Assembly (NCBI RefSeq): GCF_004795105.1
Contig: NZ_SSBL01000020.1
Location: forward strand, 62,001-126,000
Source: Streptomyces sp. A0642
GTDB lineage: Bacteria; Actinomycetota; Actinomycetes; Streptomycetales; Streptomycetaceae
Direction: 5' to 3'
DNA: 64,000 bases
Shown: piece by piece, positions 35,545 to 43,641 of the stretch
Position numbering within the stretch: the stretch's first letter is position 1
How the letters are laid out: each line of letters opens with the position of its first letter
Position numbers and translations under genes: made by a program
Notes under the pieces: model-generated
Seen by the model: the letters and a program-made list of their open reading frames with translations, nothing else
What the model was told of the DNA's origin: nothing
Databases searched by the model: none

Positions 35545-35880
35545 ATGACTGCTACCCGAGGGCACCACATCACCGTCGAGCGCGGCACCGAGCACGTGCG
35601 CGTGGTCCGCGACGGTCTCCTGCTCGCCGAGAGCCGCCGCCCGCTCGTGTTGCGCGAGACGGGCTGTCCGGTCCGCTACTACCTGCCGCCCGAGGACGTC
35701 CGCACCGAGCTGCTGACGGCGTCGCAGACGCACACCCACTGCCCGTTCAAGGGCGACGCCTCCTACTGGTCGCTGCCGGGAGCGGACGATCTCGTGTGGG
35801 CGTATCCGGAGCCGAAGGCCGAAGTGGCCGCGATCAAGGACCACTTCTGCTTCTACGACACCGAAAGGCTGGCCGACTGA
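35545..35880 (+). CDS. DUF427 family protein
   Basis: A 111-residue protein of the beta-barrel DUF427 family. The typical run is present: VVRDGLLLAESRRPLVLRET, GCPVRYYLPPEDV and CPFKGDASYWSL, ending FCFYDTERL. The function of the family is unknown. ATG start. An alpha/beta hydrolase-like gene follows 106 bp later on the same strand. Confidence 0.88.
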   Translation: MTATRGHHITVERGTEHVRVVRDGLLLAESRRPLVLRETGCPVRYYLPPEDVRTELLTASQTHTHCPFKGDASYWSLPGADDLVWAYPEPKAEVAAIKDHFCFYDTERLAD

Positions 35881-35986
35881 GAGCCGGCACGGCGTCAACA
35901 CCCCTTCCGAGCTGCGGAGAAGAGAAACTTCGGAAATGGCTCGCGGAGAGCGATGAGTTTCCGGGGACCCGGCAGTCCACCTCCAC

Positions 35987-36787
35987 ATGGACAAGACTCT
36001 CTCGCGCGACGGCACTCTGATCGCCTATCGGCGCCGGGGCGAAGGACCGCCGTTGATCCTCGTGGGCGGGGCGCTGTGCACCGCGGAGACGGAGGAGCCG
36101 CTGGCGCGTCTCCTCGCGCCGCGCTTCGAGGTCGTCACGTACGACCGGCGCGGCCGGGGCGCCAGCGGGGACGGGTCGCCCTACGCGGTGGAGCGCGAGA
36201 TCGAGGACCTGGCCGCGCTCGCGGACACGGTGGGCGGCCGGCCCTCGGTGTTCGGCGTCGGGGCCGGCGGTGCGCTGGCCCTGGAGGCGCAGGCCGCCGG
36301 GCTCCCGGCCGACCGGCTCGCGGTGTACCAGCCGCCCTACACTCCGGGCGCCGCCGGTCTGCTGTTCAAGGCCGACTGCACGGCCCGGCTGCACCGGCTG
36401 CTGTCCGCCGGGGACCGGGGCGGAGCGGTGGAGCTGTTCCTGACCGTGACGGGGGTCGCGGCCGACATGATCTCCAGGATGCGGAAGGCGCCGCTGTGGC
36501 GGACCCTGGAATCCGTGGCGCACACGCTCGCCTACGACGACGCGGTGCTGGGCGACGGCGCGGTTCCGGCGGAGCGGTTCGCCTCGGTGACGGCGCGGAC
36601 CCTGGTGGTCTGCGGCGGCTTCAGCTCCGCCTCGGCGTGGACGGCGACCCGCCTGCTGGCTGACGCCCTCCCCCGGGGCCGGCACCGCACCCTGACGGGT
36701 CAGACGCGGGAGCTGGCGCCCCAGGTGATCGCTCCGGTCCTGGCGGAGTTCTTCACCCGGGACGCCTACGCACGTCAGGCGTCCTGA
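35987..36787 (+). CDS. Alpha/beta hydrolase-fold protein lacking catalytic Ser and His
   Basis: A 266-residue protein with a clear alpha/beta-hydrolase fold (LILVGGALCTAETEEPLARL, VVTYDRRGRGASGD). The nucleophile elbow, normally GxSxG, reads FGVGAGG with Gly at position 92 in place of Ser. The C-terminal catalytic His, normally in GQTHNVDPEVLAPVL, is Arg241 in GQTRELAPQVIAPVL. Both changes are clean codons and the frame is intact over its full length, so this is not decay by frameshift; it is probably a non-hydrolytic or binding protein. No strong ribosome binding site. Faces mnmA across a GC-rich 177-bp gap. Confidence 0.82.
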   Translation: MDKTLSRDGTLIAYRRRGEGPPLILVGGALCTAETEEPLARLLAPRFEVVTYDRRGRGASGDGSPYAVEREIEDLAALADTVGGRPSVFGVGAGGALALEAQAAGLPADRLAVYQPPYTPGAAGLLFKADCTARLHRLLSAGDRGGAVELFLTVTGVAADMISRMRKAPLWRTLESVAHTLAYDDAVLGDGAVPAERFASVTARTLVVCGGFSSASAWTATRLLADALPRGRHRTLTGQTRELAPQVIAPVLAEFFTRDAYARQAS

Positions 36788-36964
36788 CAGCCCAGGCGGC
36801 ACACGGGCGGGGCCGGGGGGATGGACACCCCGCGCGGCCACGCCCGTACAGGGGTCGGGCGTTCCCGCGCGGGGGCTGGAACGACAGGGCGGGCCGCCCG
36901 GGGCCGCCCTCTCCCCCGAGCAGGCCGCCCGGCCCGTGGGGCGTCTGGGCCCCGGCGGGCCGCC

Positions 36965-38095
36965 TCAGCCCGCCGGGGCGGTCTCCCGCCGCTCCGTCGT
37001 CGCGATCGTCGCCGACCCGACCACGCGCGTCCCGTCGTACAGCACGACCGCCTGGCCGGGGGCGACGCCCCGCACCGGCTCGGTGAACGTGACGTGGAGC
37101 GTCCCGTCCACCAGCTCGGCGCCGACCTCGGTCTCGCCGCCGTGGGCGCGGAGCTGGGCGGTGTACGTCCCCGGGCCGGAGGGCGGGGTGCCGCACCAGC
37201 GGGGCCTGATCGCGGTGAGGGCGGTCACGTCGAGGGCCTCGACGGGGCCGACGGTCACCGTGTTGTTCACCGGGGAGATGTCCAGGACGTAGCGGGGCTT
37301 GCCGTCGGGGGCCGGGTGGCCGATGCGCAGGCCCTTGCGCTGGCCGATGGTGAAGCCGAAGGCGCCCTCGTGGGTGCCGACCTTCGTACCGGACTCGTCG
37401 AGGATGTCGCCCTCCGCCTTGCCGCCGAGGCGGTCCGCCAGGAAGCCCTGGGTGTCGCCGTCGGCGATGAAGCAGATGTCGTGGCTGTCGGGCTTCTTGG
37501 CCACCGCGAGACCGCGGCGCTCGGCCTCGGCGCGGATCTCGTCCTTGGTGGTGAGGGTGTCGCCGAGCGGGAACATCGCGTGGGCGAGCTGGCGCTCGTC
37601 CAGAACGCCCAGCACGTAGCTCTGGTCCTTGGCCATGTCGGAGGCGCGGTGCAGCTCGCGGCTGCCGTCCTCGGCGAGGACGACGGTGGCGTAGTGGCCG
37701 GTGCACACCGCGTCGAAGCCGAGCGCCAGCGCCTTGTCCAGCAGGGCCGCGAACTTGATCTTCTCGTTGCAGCGCAGACACGGGTTGGGCGTGCGCCCCG
37801 CCTCGTACTCGGCGACGAAGTCCTCCACCACGTCCTCGCGGAAACGTTCCGCGAGATCCCAGACGTAGAAGGGGATGCCGATGACGTCCGCGGCGCGGCG
37901 GGCGTCACGGGAGTCCTCGATGGTGCAACAGCCGCGGGCCCCGGTCCGGAAGGACTGCGGGTTGGCCGAGAGGGCGAGGTGCACACCGGTCACGTCGTGC
38001 CCCGCCTCGGCGGCGCGGGCCGCCGCGACGGCGGAGTCGACACCGCCCGACATGGCGGCGAGCACACGGAGGGGGCGCTGGGAAGTCTGAGTCAT
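36965..38095 (-). CDS. mnmA: tRNA-specific 2-thiouridylase
   Basis: Thiolates U34 of tRNA for Lys, Glu and Gln, using ATP and persulfide sulfur. The 376 residues have the PP-loop AAMSGGVDSAVAA (SGGVDS at 16-21), the catalytic Cys106 in NPCLRCN and Cys208 in DSHDICFI, and C-terminal beta-barrel motifs (TIGQRKGL, CGTPP). ATG start. It lies downstream of the cysteine desulfurase on the same strand, separated by the oppositely oriented amidase; the desulfurase is the likely sulfur source. Confidence 0.97.
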   Translation of the reverse strand: MTQTSQRPLRVLAAMSGGVDSAVAAARAAEAGHDVTGVHLALSANPQSFRTGARGCCTIEDSRDARRAADVIGIPFYVWDLAERFREDVVEDFVAEYEAGRTPNPCLRCNEKIKFAALLDKALALGFDAVCTGHYATVVLAEDGSRELHRASDMAKDQSYVLGVLDERQLAHAMFPLGDTLTTKDEIRAEAERRGLAVAKKPDSHDICFIADGDTQGFLADRLGGKAEGDILDESGTKVGTHEGAFGFTIGQRKGLRIGHPAPDGKPRYVLDISPVNNTVTVGPVEALDVTALTAIRPRWCGTPPSGPGTYTAQLRAHGGETEVGAELVDGTLHVTFTEPVRGVAPGQAVVLYDGTRVVGSATIATTERRETAPAG

Positions 38096-38156
38096 AGCTC
38101 CCCCAGGGTACGGGTCGCCGGGAACCGAAAGCTCGCGGATATGCGTTGACGATCAC

Positions 38157-38834
38157 ATGGGGACCAAGGGGACGGCGGGCGCCAAGGGCCCCGCGGGATC
38201 GGGGACCGGCAGCGGGATCAGCCGACGCGCGGTGCTGATCGGCGGCGCCGTCACGGCGGCGGGCACCGCGGCGCTGGCCCGGGACCGGCTGAAGCGCGCC
38301 TGGTGGCGCCTGCCCGGCGTGGAGAAGCCGCGCACGCCGGGCGAGGTGGACTACGCCCGGGCCACCTGGACCGCGGCCTCCGAGGCGAACTGGCGGCGGG
38401 CGGACCGGCCCGACGACTACGGCATCGACCGCGTGGTCATCCATGTCACCCAGGGGAGCTTCAACAGCGCGGTCCGGGTCTTCCAGGACCCGGGGCACGG
38501 GGCGGCGGCGCACTACGTGGTGCGCAAGGACGGTCATGTGACGCAGATGATCCGCGAGCTGGACGTGGCCTTCCACGCGGGCAACCGCTCCTACAACGAA
38601 CGCAGTGTGGGCATCGAGCACGAGGGGTTCGTGGAACGGCCGCAGGGCTTCACCGCCGCGATGTACGGGGCCTCCGCCCGGCTCACCGCGGCGATATGCG
38701 CGCGGTACGACATCCCGGTGGACCGCGAGCACATCATCGGGCACGTGGAGGTGCCGGGGGCCGACCACACGGACCCGGGGAAGGGCTGGGACTGGGACCG
38801 CTACATGAAGCTCGTGCGCGCGGCGAAGGCCTGA
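38157..38834 (+). CDS. Tat-exported N-acetylmuramoyl-L-alanine amidase (amidase_2)
   Basis: Predicted to cut the amide bond between MurNAc and the stem peptide of the cell wall. The 225 residues begin with a Gly/Ala-rich tail and a twin-arginine signal (GISRRAVLIGGAVTAAG). The amidase_2/PGRP domain follows: zinc ligands His in VVIHVTQGS and FHAGNRS and Asp in GADHTDPG, with IGIEHEGF-like SVGIEHEGF and IIGHVEVPG. It has no separate wall-binding domain. It is transcribed against its neighbours mnmA and the cysteine desulfurase and is divergent from mnmA. Confidence 0.92.
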   Translation: MGTKGTAGAKGPAGSGTGSGISRRAVLIGGAVTAAGTAALARDRLKRAWWRLPGVEKPRTPGEVDYARATWTAASEANWRRADRPDDYGIDRVVIHVTQGSFNSAVRVFQDPGHGAAAHYVVRKDGHVTQMIRELDVAFHAGNRSYNERSVGIEHEGFVERPQGFTAAMYGASARLTAAICARYDIPVDREHIIGHVEVPGADHTDPGKGWDWDRYMKLVRAAKA

Positions 38835-38837
38835 GGC

Positions 38838-38858
38838 CGGGGGCGACGCCCGCCCCCG
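38838..38858. terminator. Probable terminator between amidase and cysteine desulfurase genes
   Basis: CGGGGGC (38838-38844) pairs with GCCCCCG (38852-38858) around a 7-nt loop, four bases past the amidase stop and between convergent genes. Confidence 0.5.
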
Positions 38859-38902
38859 CGTGCCGGGTCAGTGATGTCCCGGGCCCCGGCCGGCCCCCGG
38901 AG

Positions 38903-40072
38903 TCAGCTGAGCCCCGCCGTCCTCGCCCGCTCCACCGCCGGGCCGATCGCCCGTGCCACGTCCTCGACGTCCTGCCGGGTCGTGGTGTGGCCGAGCGAGA
39001 AGCGCAGGGTGCCGCGTGCCAGGTCGGGATCGGTGCCGGTGGCCAGCAGGACGTGGCTGGGCTGGGCGATCCCGGCCGTGCAGGCGGAACCGGTGGAGCA
39101 TTCGATGCCCTGGGCGTCCAGCAGGAGCAGGAGGGAGTCGCCCTCGCAGCCGGGGAAGGTGAAGTGGGCGTTGGCCGGCAGGCGTCCGCCGGGTGCCGGG
39201 TCACCGCCCAGGACGGCGTCGGGCACCCGCGCCAGGACGGCCGCGACCAGCTCGTCGCGGAGGCCGCCGATCTCCCGGGCGAAGACCTCACGCCCGTCGG
39301 CGGCGAGCCGCCCCGCGACGGCGAACGCGGCGACGCCGGGCACGTCCAGGGTGCCGGAGCGGACATGGCGTTCCTGGCCGCCGCCGTGCAGTACGGGTAC
39401 GGGGGTGTACTCACGGCCGAGCAGGAGCGCGCCGACGCCGGACGGCCCGCCGATCTTGTGCGCGCTCACGGTCATCGCGGCCAGTCCGGAGCGGGCGAAA
39501 TCGACTTCGAGCTGCCCGAACGCCTGGACCGCGTCGGCATGCATGGGCACGTCGAACTCGCGGGCCACCGCGGCGAGTTCGCGTACGGGCATGACGGTGC
39601 CGATCTCGTTGTTCGCCCACATCACGGTGATCAGCGCGACATCGTCGGGGTCGCGGACCAGCGCCTCGCGCAGCACGTCGGGGTGGACGCGGCCGTGGCG
39701 GTCGACGGGGAGGTACTCGACGGTCGCCCCCTCGTGCTCGGCGAGCCAGTCGACGGCGTCGAGCACCGCGTGGTGTTCGACGGGGCTGGCCAGGATCCGG
39801 GTGCGGCGTGGGTCGGCGTCGCGGCGGGCCCAGTACAGGCCCTTCACCGCGAGGTTGTCCGACTCGGTGCCGCCGGAGGTGAGGACCACCTCGCTGGGGC
39901 GGGCGCCGAGGGCGTCGGCGAGGGTCTCTCTGGACTCCTCGACGGTACGGCGGGCCCGGCGCCCGGCGGCGTGGAGTGAGGACGCGTTGCCGGTGACGGC
40001 GAGCTGCGCGGTCATCGCCGCGATCGCCTCCGGAAGCATCGGCGTGGTCGCGGCGTGGTCGAGGTAAGCCAT
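38903..40072 (-). CDS. Cysteine desulfurase (NifS/IscS type)
   Basis: PLP enzyme that takes sulfur from cysteine as a persulfide for thio-tRNA and iron-sulfur clusters. The 389 residues start MAYLDHAATTPMLPEAIAAM. PLP is bound by Lys206 in VSAHKIGGPSGVGALLL with His in SPVEHHAVLD, and Cys331 in ECSTGSACTAG is the persulfide carrier. The upstream frame (MRGSRETMRPP) is not conserved-looking, so the ATG at 40072 is used. With mnmA 800 bp downstream it forms a sulfur-relay pair; it is not in an isc or suf cluster here. Confidence 0.94.
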   Translation of the reverse strand: MAYLDHAATTPMLPEAIAAMTAQLAVTGNASSLHAAGRRARRTVEESRETLADALGARPSEVVLTSGGTESDNLAVKGLYWARRDADPRRTRILASPVEHHAVLDAVDWLAEHEGATVEYLPVDRHGRVHPDVLREALVRDPDDVALITVMWANNEIGTVMPVRELAAVAREFDVPMHADAVQAFGQLEVDFARSGLAAMTVSAHKIGGPSGVGALLLGREYTPVPVLHGGGQERHVRSGTLDVPGVAAFAVAGRLAADGREVFAREIGGLRDELVAAVLARVPDAVLGGDPAPGGRLPANAHFTFPGCEGDSLLLLLDAQGIECSTGSACTAGIAQPSHVLLATGTDPDLARGTLRFSLGHTTTRQDVEDVARAIGPAVERARTAGLS

Positions 40073-40214
40073 GGTGGGCTCGATTCTACGAGCCCGCGGC
40101 GGGGCGTACGGCGGGCGCATGGTCTCCCGGGACCCGCGCACCCGGAAACGCGCGGCCTGGGCCGCCCCGATCCGGAGCCCGATCCGGTGGGGTGGGTCAC
40201 GACGAGGTGCTCCG

Positions 40215-40541
40215 TCAGCCGCCGAAGTTCCAGGCGACGACGCCGTTCCCGGTGACCAGGAAGGCGAGGATCACCAGGTCGGCGACGCCGAGGGCGAGCC
40301 CGAGCAGGGCGCGGCCGCGACGGGCGGTGGAGCGGGCCAGCGCGACGACCGCCATGACGATGGCCGCCGGGCCGAGCACCAGGTTCATCACCAGGAGGCC
40401 GACGAGACCGAGCACGAAGGACGCGACGGCGAGACCGTCCGCGTCCCGGGTGGACCGCTCGGCCGGGGTGTCCTGGGCGGTGGCGCCGGCGGGGGGCGGG
40501 GCGGTGGTCTCGGAGCGGCGGGTGAATGCGGTGAGTGTCAT
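40215..40541 (-). CDS. DUF4190-type small membrane protein
   Basis: A 108-residue protein. After a 35-residue Ala/Thr/Pro-rich tail there are two hydrophobic segments in the typical DUF4190 pattern (LAVASFVLGLVGLLVMNLVL and ALLGLALGVADLVILAFLV) with GPAAIVMAVVALARS between them. The function is unknown. ATG start with GGAG upstream. A 53-residue membrane protein gene lies 58 bp upstream on the same strand, and both are probably controlled by the divergent TetR gene. Confidence 0.8.
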   Translation of the reverse strand: MTLTAFTRRSETTAPPPAGATAQDTPAERSTRDADGLAVASFVLGLVGLLVMNLVLGPAAIVMAVVALARSTARRGRALLGLALGVADLVILAFLVTGNGVVAWNFGG

Positions 40542-40599
40542 CGTGCGGACTCCTTCGGCTCTGGGTGGGTCTGGATGGGCCGGGCGGCGCGGGGGGTGG

Positions 40600-40761
40600 T
40601 CACCGGGAGCGGCGACGGACGCCGGTCCGCTCGCGCACGGCGAAGACCAGCAGCCAGCACCCGATCAGGGCTCCGAGCGTGAGGGACAGCGGAAGCGGAA
40701 TCTGGACCACCGCTCCCAGCACGATCCCCAGCAGGAGCAGGGCGGCGACGAGGACGATCAT
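40600..40761 (-). CDS. Tiny membrane protein (53 residues)
   Basis: An open frame of 53 codons: MIVLVAALLLLGIVLGAVVQ, then LPLSLTLGALIGCWLLVFAV and a basic tail RERTGVRRRSR. Two hydrophobic helices and a positive C-terminus are typical of a small integral membrane protein with both ends inside. GGAAAGG lies upstream of the ATG. It heads a transcript with the DUF4190 gene and is divergent from a FabR-like TetR gene over a 102-bp region with repeated operator-like sites. Function unknown; short length lowers confidence. Confidence 0.65.
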   Translation of the reverse strand: MIVLVAALLLLGIVLGAVVQIPLPLSLTLGALIGCWLLVFAVRERTGVRRRSR

Positions 40762-40791
40762 GGTCGGCCTTTCCACGTTTGGGAGTACGAC

Positions 40792-40858
40792 TGTTCACTG
40801 ACTTCTCAGTCTAGACCTCTACCCCGCTTCCCCCCTTCGGAAAACAGTTGTTTACTGA
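40792..40858. promoter_or_regulatory. Operator-like repeats in the divergent TetR promoter
   Basis: TGTTCACTGA (40792-40801) and TGTTTACTGA (40849-40858) are direct repeats, nine of ten identical. Each lies in an inverted repeat: ACTGA-cttc-TCAGT (40797-40810) and CAGT-tgttt-ACTG (40845-40857). On the other strand the words AGTGAACA and AGTAAACA resemble half-sites bound by FabR/DesT-type repressors. The second site overlaps the likely ribosome-binding region of the TetR gene, fitting autoregulation. Confidence 0.55.
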
Positions 40859-40863
40859 ATGGC

Positions 40864-41505
40864 ATGAGTCACACCGCCGGCATCCGCCAGGCACAGAAGC
40901 TGAAGACGCGTCAGACCCTGCTCGACGCCGCTCTCGGCCTGCTGGAGCACCAGAGCCTGAGCAGCCTGGGCCTGCGCGAGGTGACACGGACCGCGGGCGT
41001 CACCCCCACGGCCTTCTACCGGCACTTCGACGACATCGCCTCGCTCGGTGTGGCCCTAGTCGAACAGACGCTCGGCAGCCTGCACGGAATGATCGGCGCG
41101 ATCCTCGCCGAGACCGGCGACAGCGAGGTGCGGCTGGACCGCAGCGTCGACCTGATAGCGCGCCATGTCCGGGAGCAGCCCGCCCACTTCCGCTTCATCG
41201 CCCGCGAGCAGCACGGCGGGGTCGGCCCGGTCCGCGAGGCCATAGCGGCACAGCTCCGGCTGTTCGCCGAGGAGGTGGCGGCGGCGCTCGCGGACGAACC
41301 CGAGTCACGTGGCTGGCACGAGGAGGATCTGCTGATGCTGGGCGGCCTCTACGTCGACCACATGGTGATCACCGCGTCGGCGATGCTGGACGCCGGCCCG
41401 GACGGCGACACGCAGGTGGCCAGGACCGCCCGGCGCCGCCTGCGGCTGGTCACCCTCGGCCGCCTGCACTGGCTGGACGCCCCCTCGCCGGACGCCGGCT
41501 CCTGA
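40864..41505 (+). CDS. FabR-like TetR-family regulator
   Basis: A 213-residue repressor. It resembles FabR in both halves: KLKTRQTLLDAALGLLEHQS, LGLREVTRTAGVTPTAFYRH (helix-turn-helix) and HFRFIAREQHGGVGPVREAI (ligand domain). FabR-type proteins sense acyl-CoA or acyl-ACP composition and control unsaturated fatty acid genes, so membrane-lipid control is the best guess. ATG at 40864. Divergent from two tiny membrane-protein genes with shared operator-like repeats. Its last seven codons and stop lie in a 59-bp sequence that is tandemly repeated just downstream. Confidence 0.85.
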   Translation: MSHTAGIRQAQKLKTRQTLLDAALGLLEHQSLSSLGLREVTRTAGVTPTAFYRHFDDIASLGVALVEQTLGSLHGMIGAILAETGDSEVRLDRSVDLIARHVREQPAHFRFIAREQHGGVGPVREAIAAQLRLFAEEVAAALADEPESRGWHEEDLLMLGGLYVDHMVITASAMLDAGPDGDTQVARTARRRLRLVTLGRLHWLDAPSPDAGS

Positions 41506-41596
41506 GGCATCCTCCCCGGGCCGGGCACCGCCCCCAGGCCCCCTCGCCGGACGCCGGGTCCTGAGGCACGCCCCCCGGGCCGGACACCGCCCCCAC
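41479..41596 (+). repeat. 59-bp tandem duplication across the TetR stop codon
   Basis: Copy 1 is 41479-41537 and copy 2 is 41538-41596, directly adjacent, with about six differences in 59. Copy 1 contains the last codons and TGA of the TetR gene (APSPDAGS); copy 2 repeats that coding end and stop outside the gene, up to the WYL gene stop. It looks like a slippage or unequal-exchange duplication that has since diverged. Confidence 0.85.
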
Positions 41597-41598
41597 GC

Positions 41599-42570
41599 TC
41601 ACCCCCCGCCCTCCCCGTACAGCGCCATCACCGCGGCGGCGTGCGCGGCCATCACCGCACGGGCCTCCGGCGGCGCCAGCACCTCCACGTTCGGACCGAA
41701 GGAGAGCAGGGAGCGCGCCCACTCCACCGACTCCACGGCGAGATCGGCCCTGAGCCACGCGCCCTCCCGCTCCTCGGGTCTCGGCTCCCCCGTGAGCACG
41801 CCGGCGTTCAGGCGCAGGAACAGGTCCAGCCGGGAGCGGTGCACCCGCACCCGGAGCATCACCGGTCCCTGCCGTTCCTCGACCTGCCGGCGCAGCTCCT
41901 CCCAGACCTGCGCCAGTTCCACGCCCGGCCTGCGGACCACCGGCTCCCGCGTCGGGACGGCCTCGCGCACCCGGTCCGCGCGGAAGAGCCGCGGTTCCCC
42001 GTCCCGGTCGGCGACCAGGTACCAGACGCCCGCCTTCACCACCAGGCCGTACGGATCGACGGTGTAGGCGCGGGCGGTCCGCGTACCGCTGTGCCGGTAG
42101 CGCAGCCGCAGCCGCCGGTCGGCGAACACGGCGTCGTGCAGATCGCCGATGTCGACCGTGGCGGGCTTCCCGCCCATCCAGCGCACGGGGTCGACGAGGA
42201 TGCGCCGGCTGGTCAGCTCGGCGGCGGGCCGGTGCGGGGCGGGCAGCGCGGCCATCACCTTGCGCAGGGCGGATCCGATCGCCTCGTCGAGTCCGAGCGC
42301 GGCGTGGGCGCCGTCCGCGGCCAGCACGAAAAGGGCGCGCGCCTCGTCGGCGGTGAGCCCGGTGACGTCCGTGCGGAACCCCGGCAGCAGGGCGATGCCG
42401 CCGTGCCGGCCGCGTTCGGCGTAGACGGGCACGCCGGACGCGGAGAGCGCCTCGACGTCCCGGTAGATGGTGCGTACGGACACGTCGAAGCGCTCGGCCA
42501 GCTCGGTGGCGGGCACGAGCCCCCGGGTCTGGAGCAGCAGCAGGATCGAGAGCAGCCGGTCGGATTTCAC
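41599..42570 (-). CDS. YafY/WYL-domain transcriptional regulator
   Basis: A 323-residue regulator: N-terminal HTH_11 (SDRLLSILLLLQTRGLVPAT, ELAERFDVSVRTIYRDVEAL), a central WYL domain (LRYRHSGTRTARAYTVDPYG, VWYLVADRDGEPRLFRADRV) and the C-terminal WCX region (SLLSFGPNVEVLAPPEARAV). WYL domains sense nucleotide-type or other small ligands. The GTG at 42570 (VKSDRLLS) has GGGGGA upstream. Convergent with the TetR gene; the thioesterase gene lies 67 bp upstream on the same strand. The target genes are unknown. Confidence 0.9.
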   Translation of the reverse strand: MKSDRLLSILLLLQTRGLVPATELAERFDVSVRTIYRDVEALSASGVPVYAERGRHGGIALLPGFRTDVTGLTADEARALFVLAADGAHAALGLDEAIGSALRKVMAALPAPHRPAAELTSRRILVDPVRWMGGKPATVDIGDLHDAVFADRRLRLRYRHSGTRTARAYTVDPYGLVVKAGVWYLVADRDGEPRLFRADRVREAVPTREPVVRRPGVELAQVWEELRRQVEERQGPVMLRVRVHRSRLDLFLRLNAGVLTGEPRPEEREGAWLRADLAVESVEWARSLLSFGPNVEVLAPPEARAVMAAHAAAVMALYGEGGG

Positions 42571-42637
42571 CGGTCCAGCATCCCCCGGGCCGAGCGGGTA
42601 CGGCCGTCGGCCGTGGCCGGCCCCGCCCGTACCGGTG

Positions 42638-43504
42638 TCAGCTGCGCGGGGCGCGGGCGAGCTGGCGGGACTGGGCGACCAGCCGGTCCGCGCTGTCCCA
42701 GACCTCGGCGTCCTCCTCCAGGAAGCCGCCTGCCAGGTTGCGGGTGGTGATGGAGACCCGCAGGGGGCCCGGGGCGGGGCGGCAGCGGATGTGGGCGGTG
42801 AGCTCGATGGTCGGGGTCCAGCCCTTGAGCCCGAGCTCGAACGAGGTCGGCGGCAGCGCGTCGACGGTGAGGAGCAGCGAGAGCGGGTCGGCGTCGCGGC
42901 CGTCCGCGAGCCCGAACCAGCCGCGCATCTCACCCTTGCCGGACGGCTGCCCGACGGCCCAGCCGACGGTGGCGGGGTCGAGCTTGATGTCGAGCCGCTC
43001 GGTGATGGCGGAGCTGCCGGGGATCGGGGCGTTGCCGTCGCTCGCGCCGAGGCAGTGTTCGCGGGGCGGGATGACCGGCGGCTCGGCCGCTGTGCGGATG
43101 TCGTCGGTCAGGGCGTCCAGGTCGCCGTAGGTGGCGATGACCCGGATGCGCTCGACCTCCGTGCCGTCCTCGGCGTACTGGAAGAGGGATGCCTGACCGG
43201 TGGAGAGGGTGCGTCCGCTGCGGACGGTCTGGGTACGGATCACCGCCGGGCCGGGGACGGACGCGGTGAGGTAGTGCGCCGAGACCGAGAAGGGGTCCGC
43301 GTGCGGCAGGGCCTCACTGAGCGCGCGGCCGAGCATGGCCAGCAGGTAGCCGCCGTTGACGGCGTGGATGATCGTCCAGCCCGCCGAGAGCTCGGCGTCG
43401 TAGACGCCTTCCTCGCGGAGGGTGACGGCGGTGTCCCGGTCGAACTCGCTGTCACCGATGGATGCCTGCGCGGCCGGTGCCGCCTGCGTTGCTGCCTGTG
43501 CCAT
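42638..43504 (-). CDS. Acyl-CoA thioesterase family protein (double hotdog)
   Basis: A 288-residue protein of the TesB/4HBT_3 type, expected to hydrolyse acyl-CoA. The two hotdog halves are visible: AGWTIIHAVNGGYLLAMLGR with HADPFSVSAHYLTASVPGPA, and GWFGLADGRDADPLSLLLTV with PTIELTAHIRCRPAPGPLRV. The Asp of the second half (GLADGRDADP) is the usual catalytic region. The ATG at 43504 (MAQAATQAAP) is used. Upstream are a TetR-operator-like site and a series of degenerate direct repeats. The WYL regulator follows on the same strand. Confidence 0.85.
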   Translation of the reverse strand: MAQAATQAAPAAQASIGDSEFDRDTAVTLREEGVYDAELSAGWTIIHAVNGGYLLAMLGRALSEALPHADPFSVSAHYLTASVPGPAVIRTQTVRSGRTLSTGQASLFQYAEDGTEVERIRVIATYGDLDALTDDIRTAAEPPVIPPREHCLGASDGNAPIPGSSAITERLDIKLDPATVGWAVGQPSGKGEMRGWFGLADGRDADPLSLLLTVDALPPTSFELGLKGWTPTIELTAHIRCRPAPGPLRVSITTRNLAGGFLEEDAEVWDSADRLVAQSRQLARAPRS

Positions 43505-43528
43505 GCAACGCACCGTACACCGATCCTA

Positions 43529-43542
43529 TTACTGAGCGGTAG
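43529..43542 (-). promoter_or_regulatory. TetR-operator-like site before the thioesterase gene
   Basis: TTACTGAGCGGTAG, on the minus strand CTACCGCTCAGTAA, is a near palindrome (TACCG/CAGTA) 25 bp before the thioesterase start. Sites of this form are common targets of TetR regulators of fatty acid genes in actinobacteria. Confidence 0.4.
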
Positions 43543-43625
43543 CTTTTCCGGAGCGGCAGCTTTTTCGGCCGGTGGGGCAGTCGGCGGCTCTTTCGGCCGG
43601 CGAAAGGCGGCAGCTCGTTCGGCCG
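43537..43625. repeat. Degenerate direct repeats between thioesterase and TRIC genes
   Basis: The word GCGGCAGCTnnTTCGGCCG or a close variant occurs about four times: a partial copy near 43537, then 43553-43571, 43582-43599 and 43607-43625, spaced about 26-28 bp. The best two copies (43553 and 43607) differ at two positions. No protein is encoded. Confidence 0.65.
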
Positions 43626-43641
43626 CCGAACGCGGAGCGGC

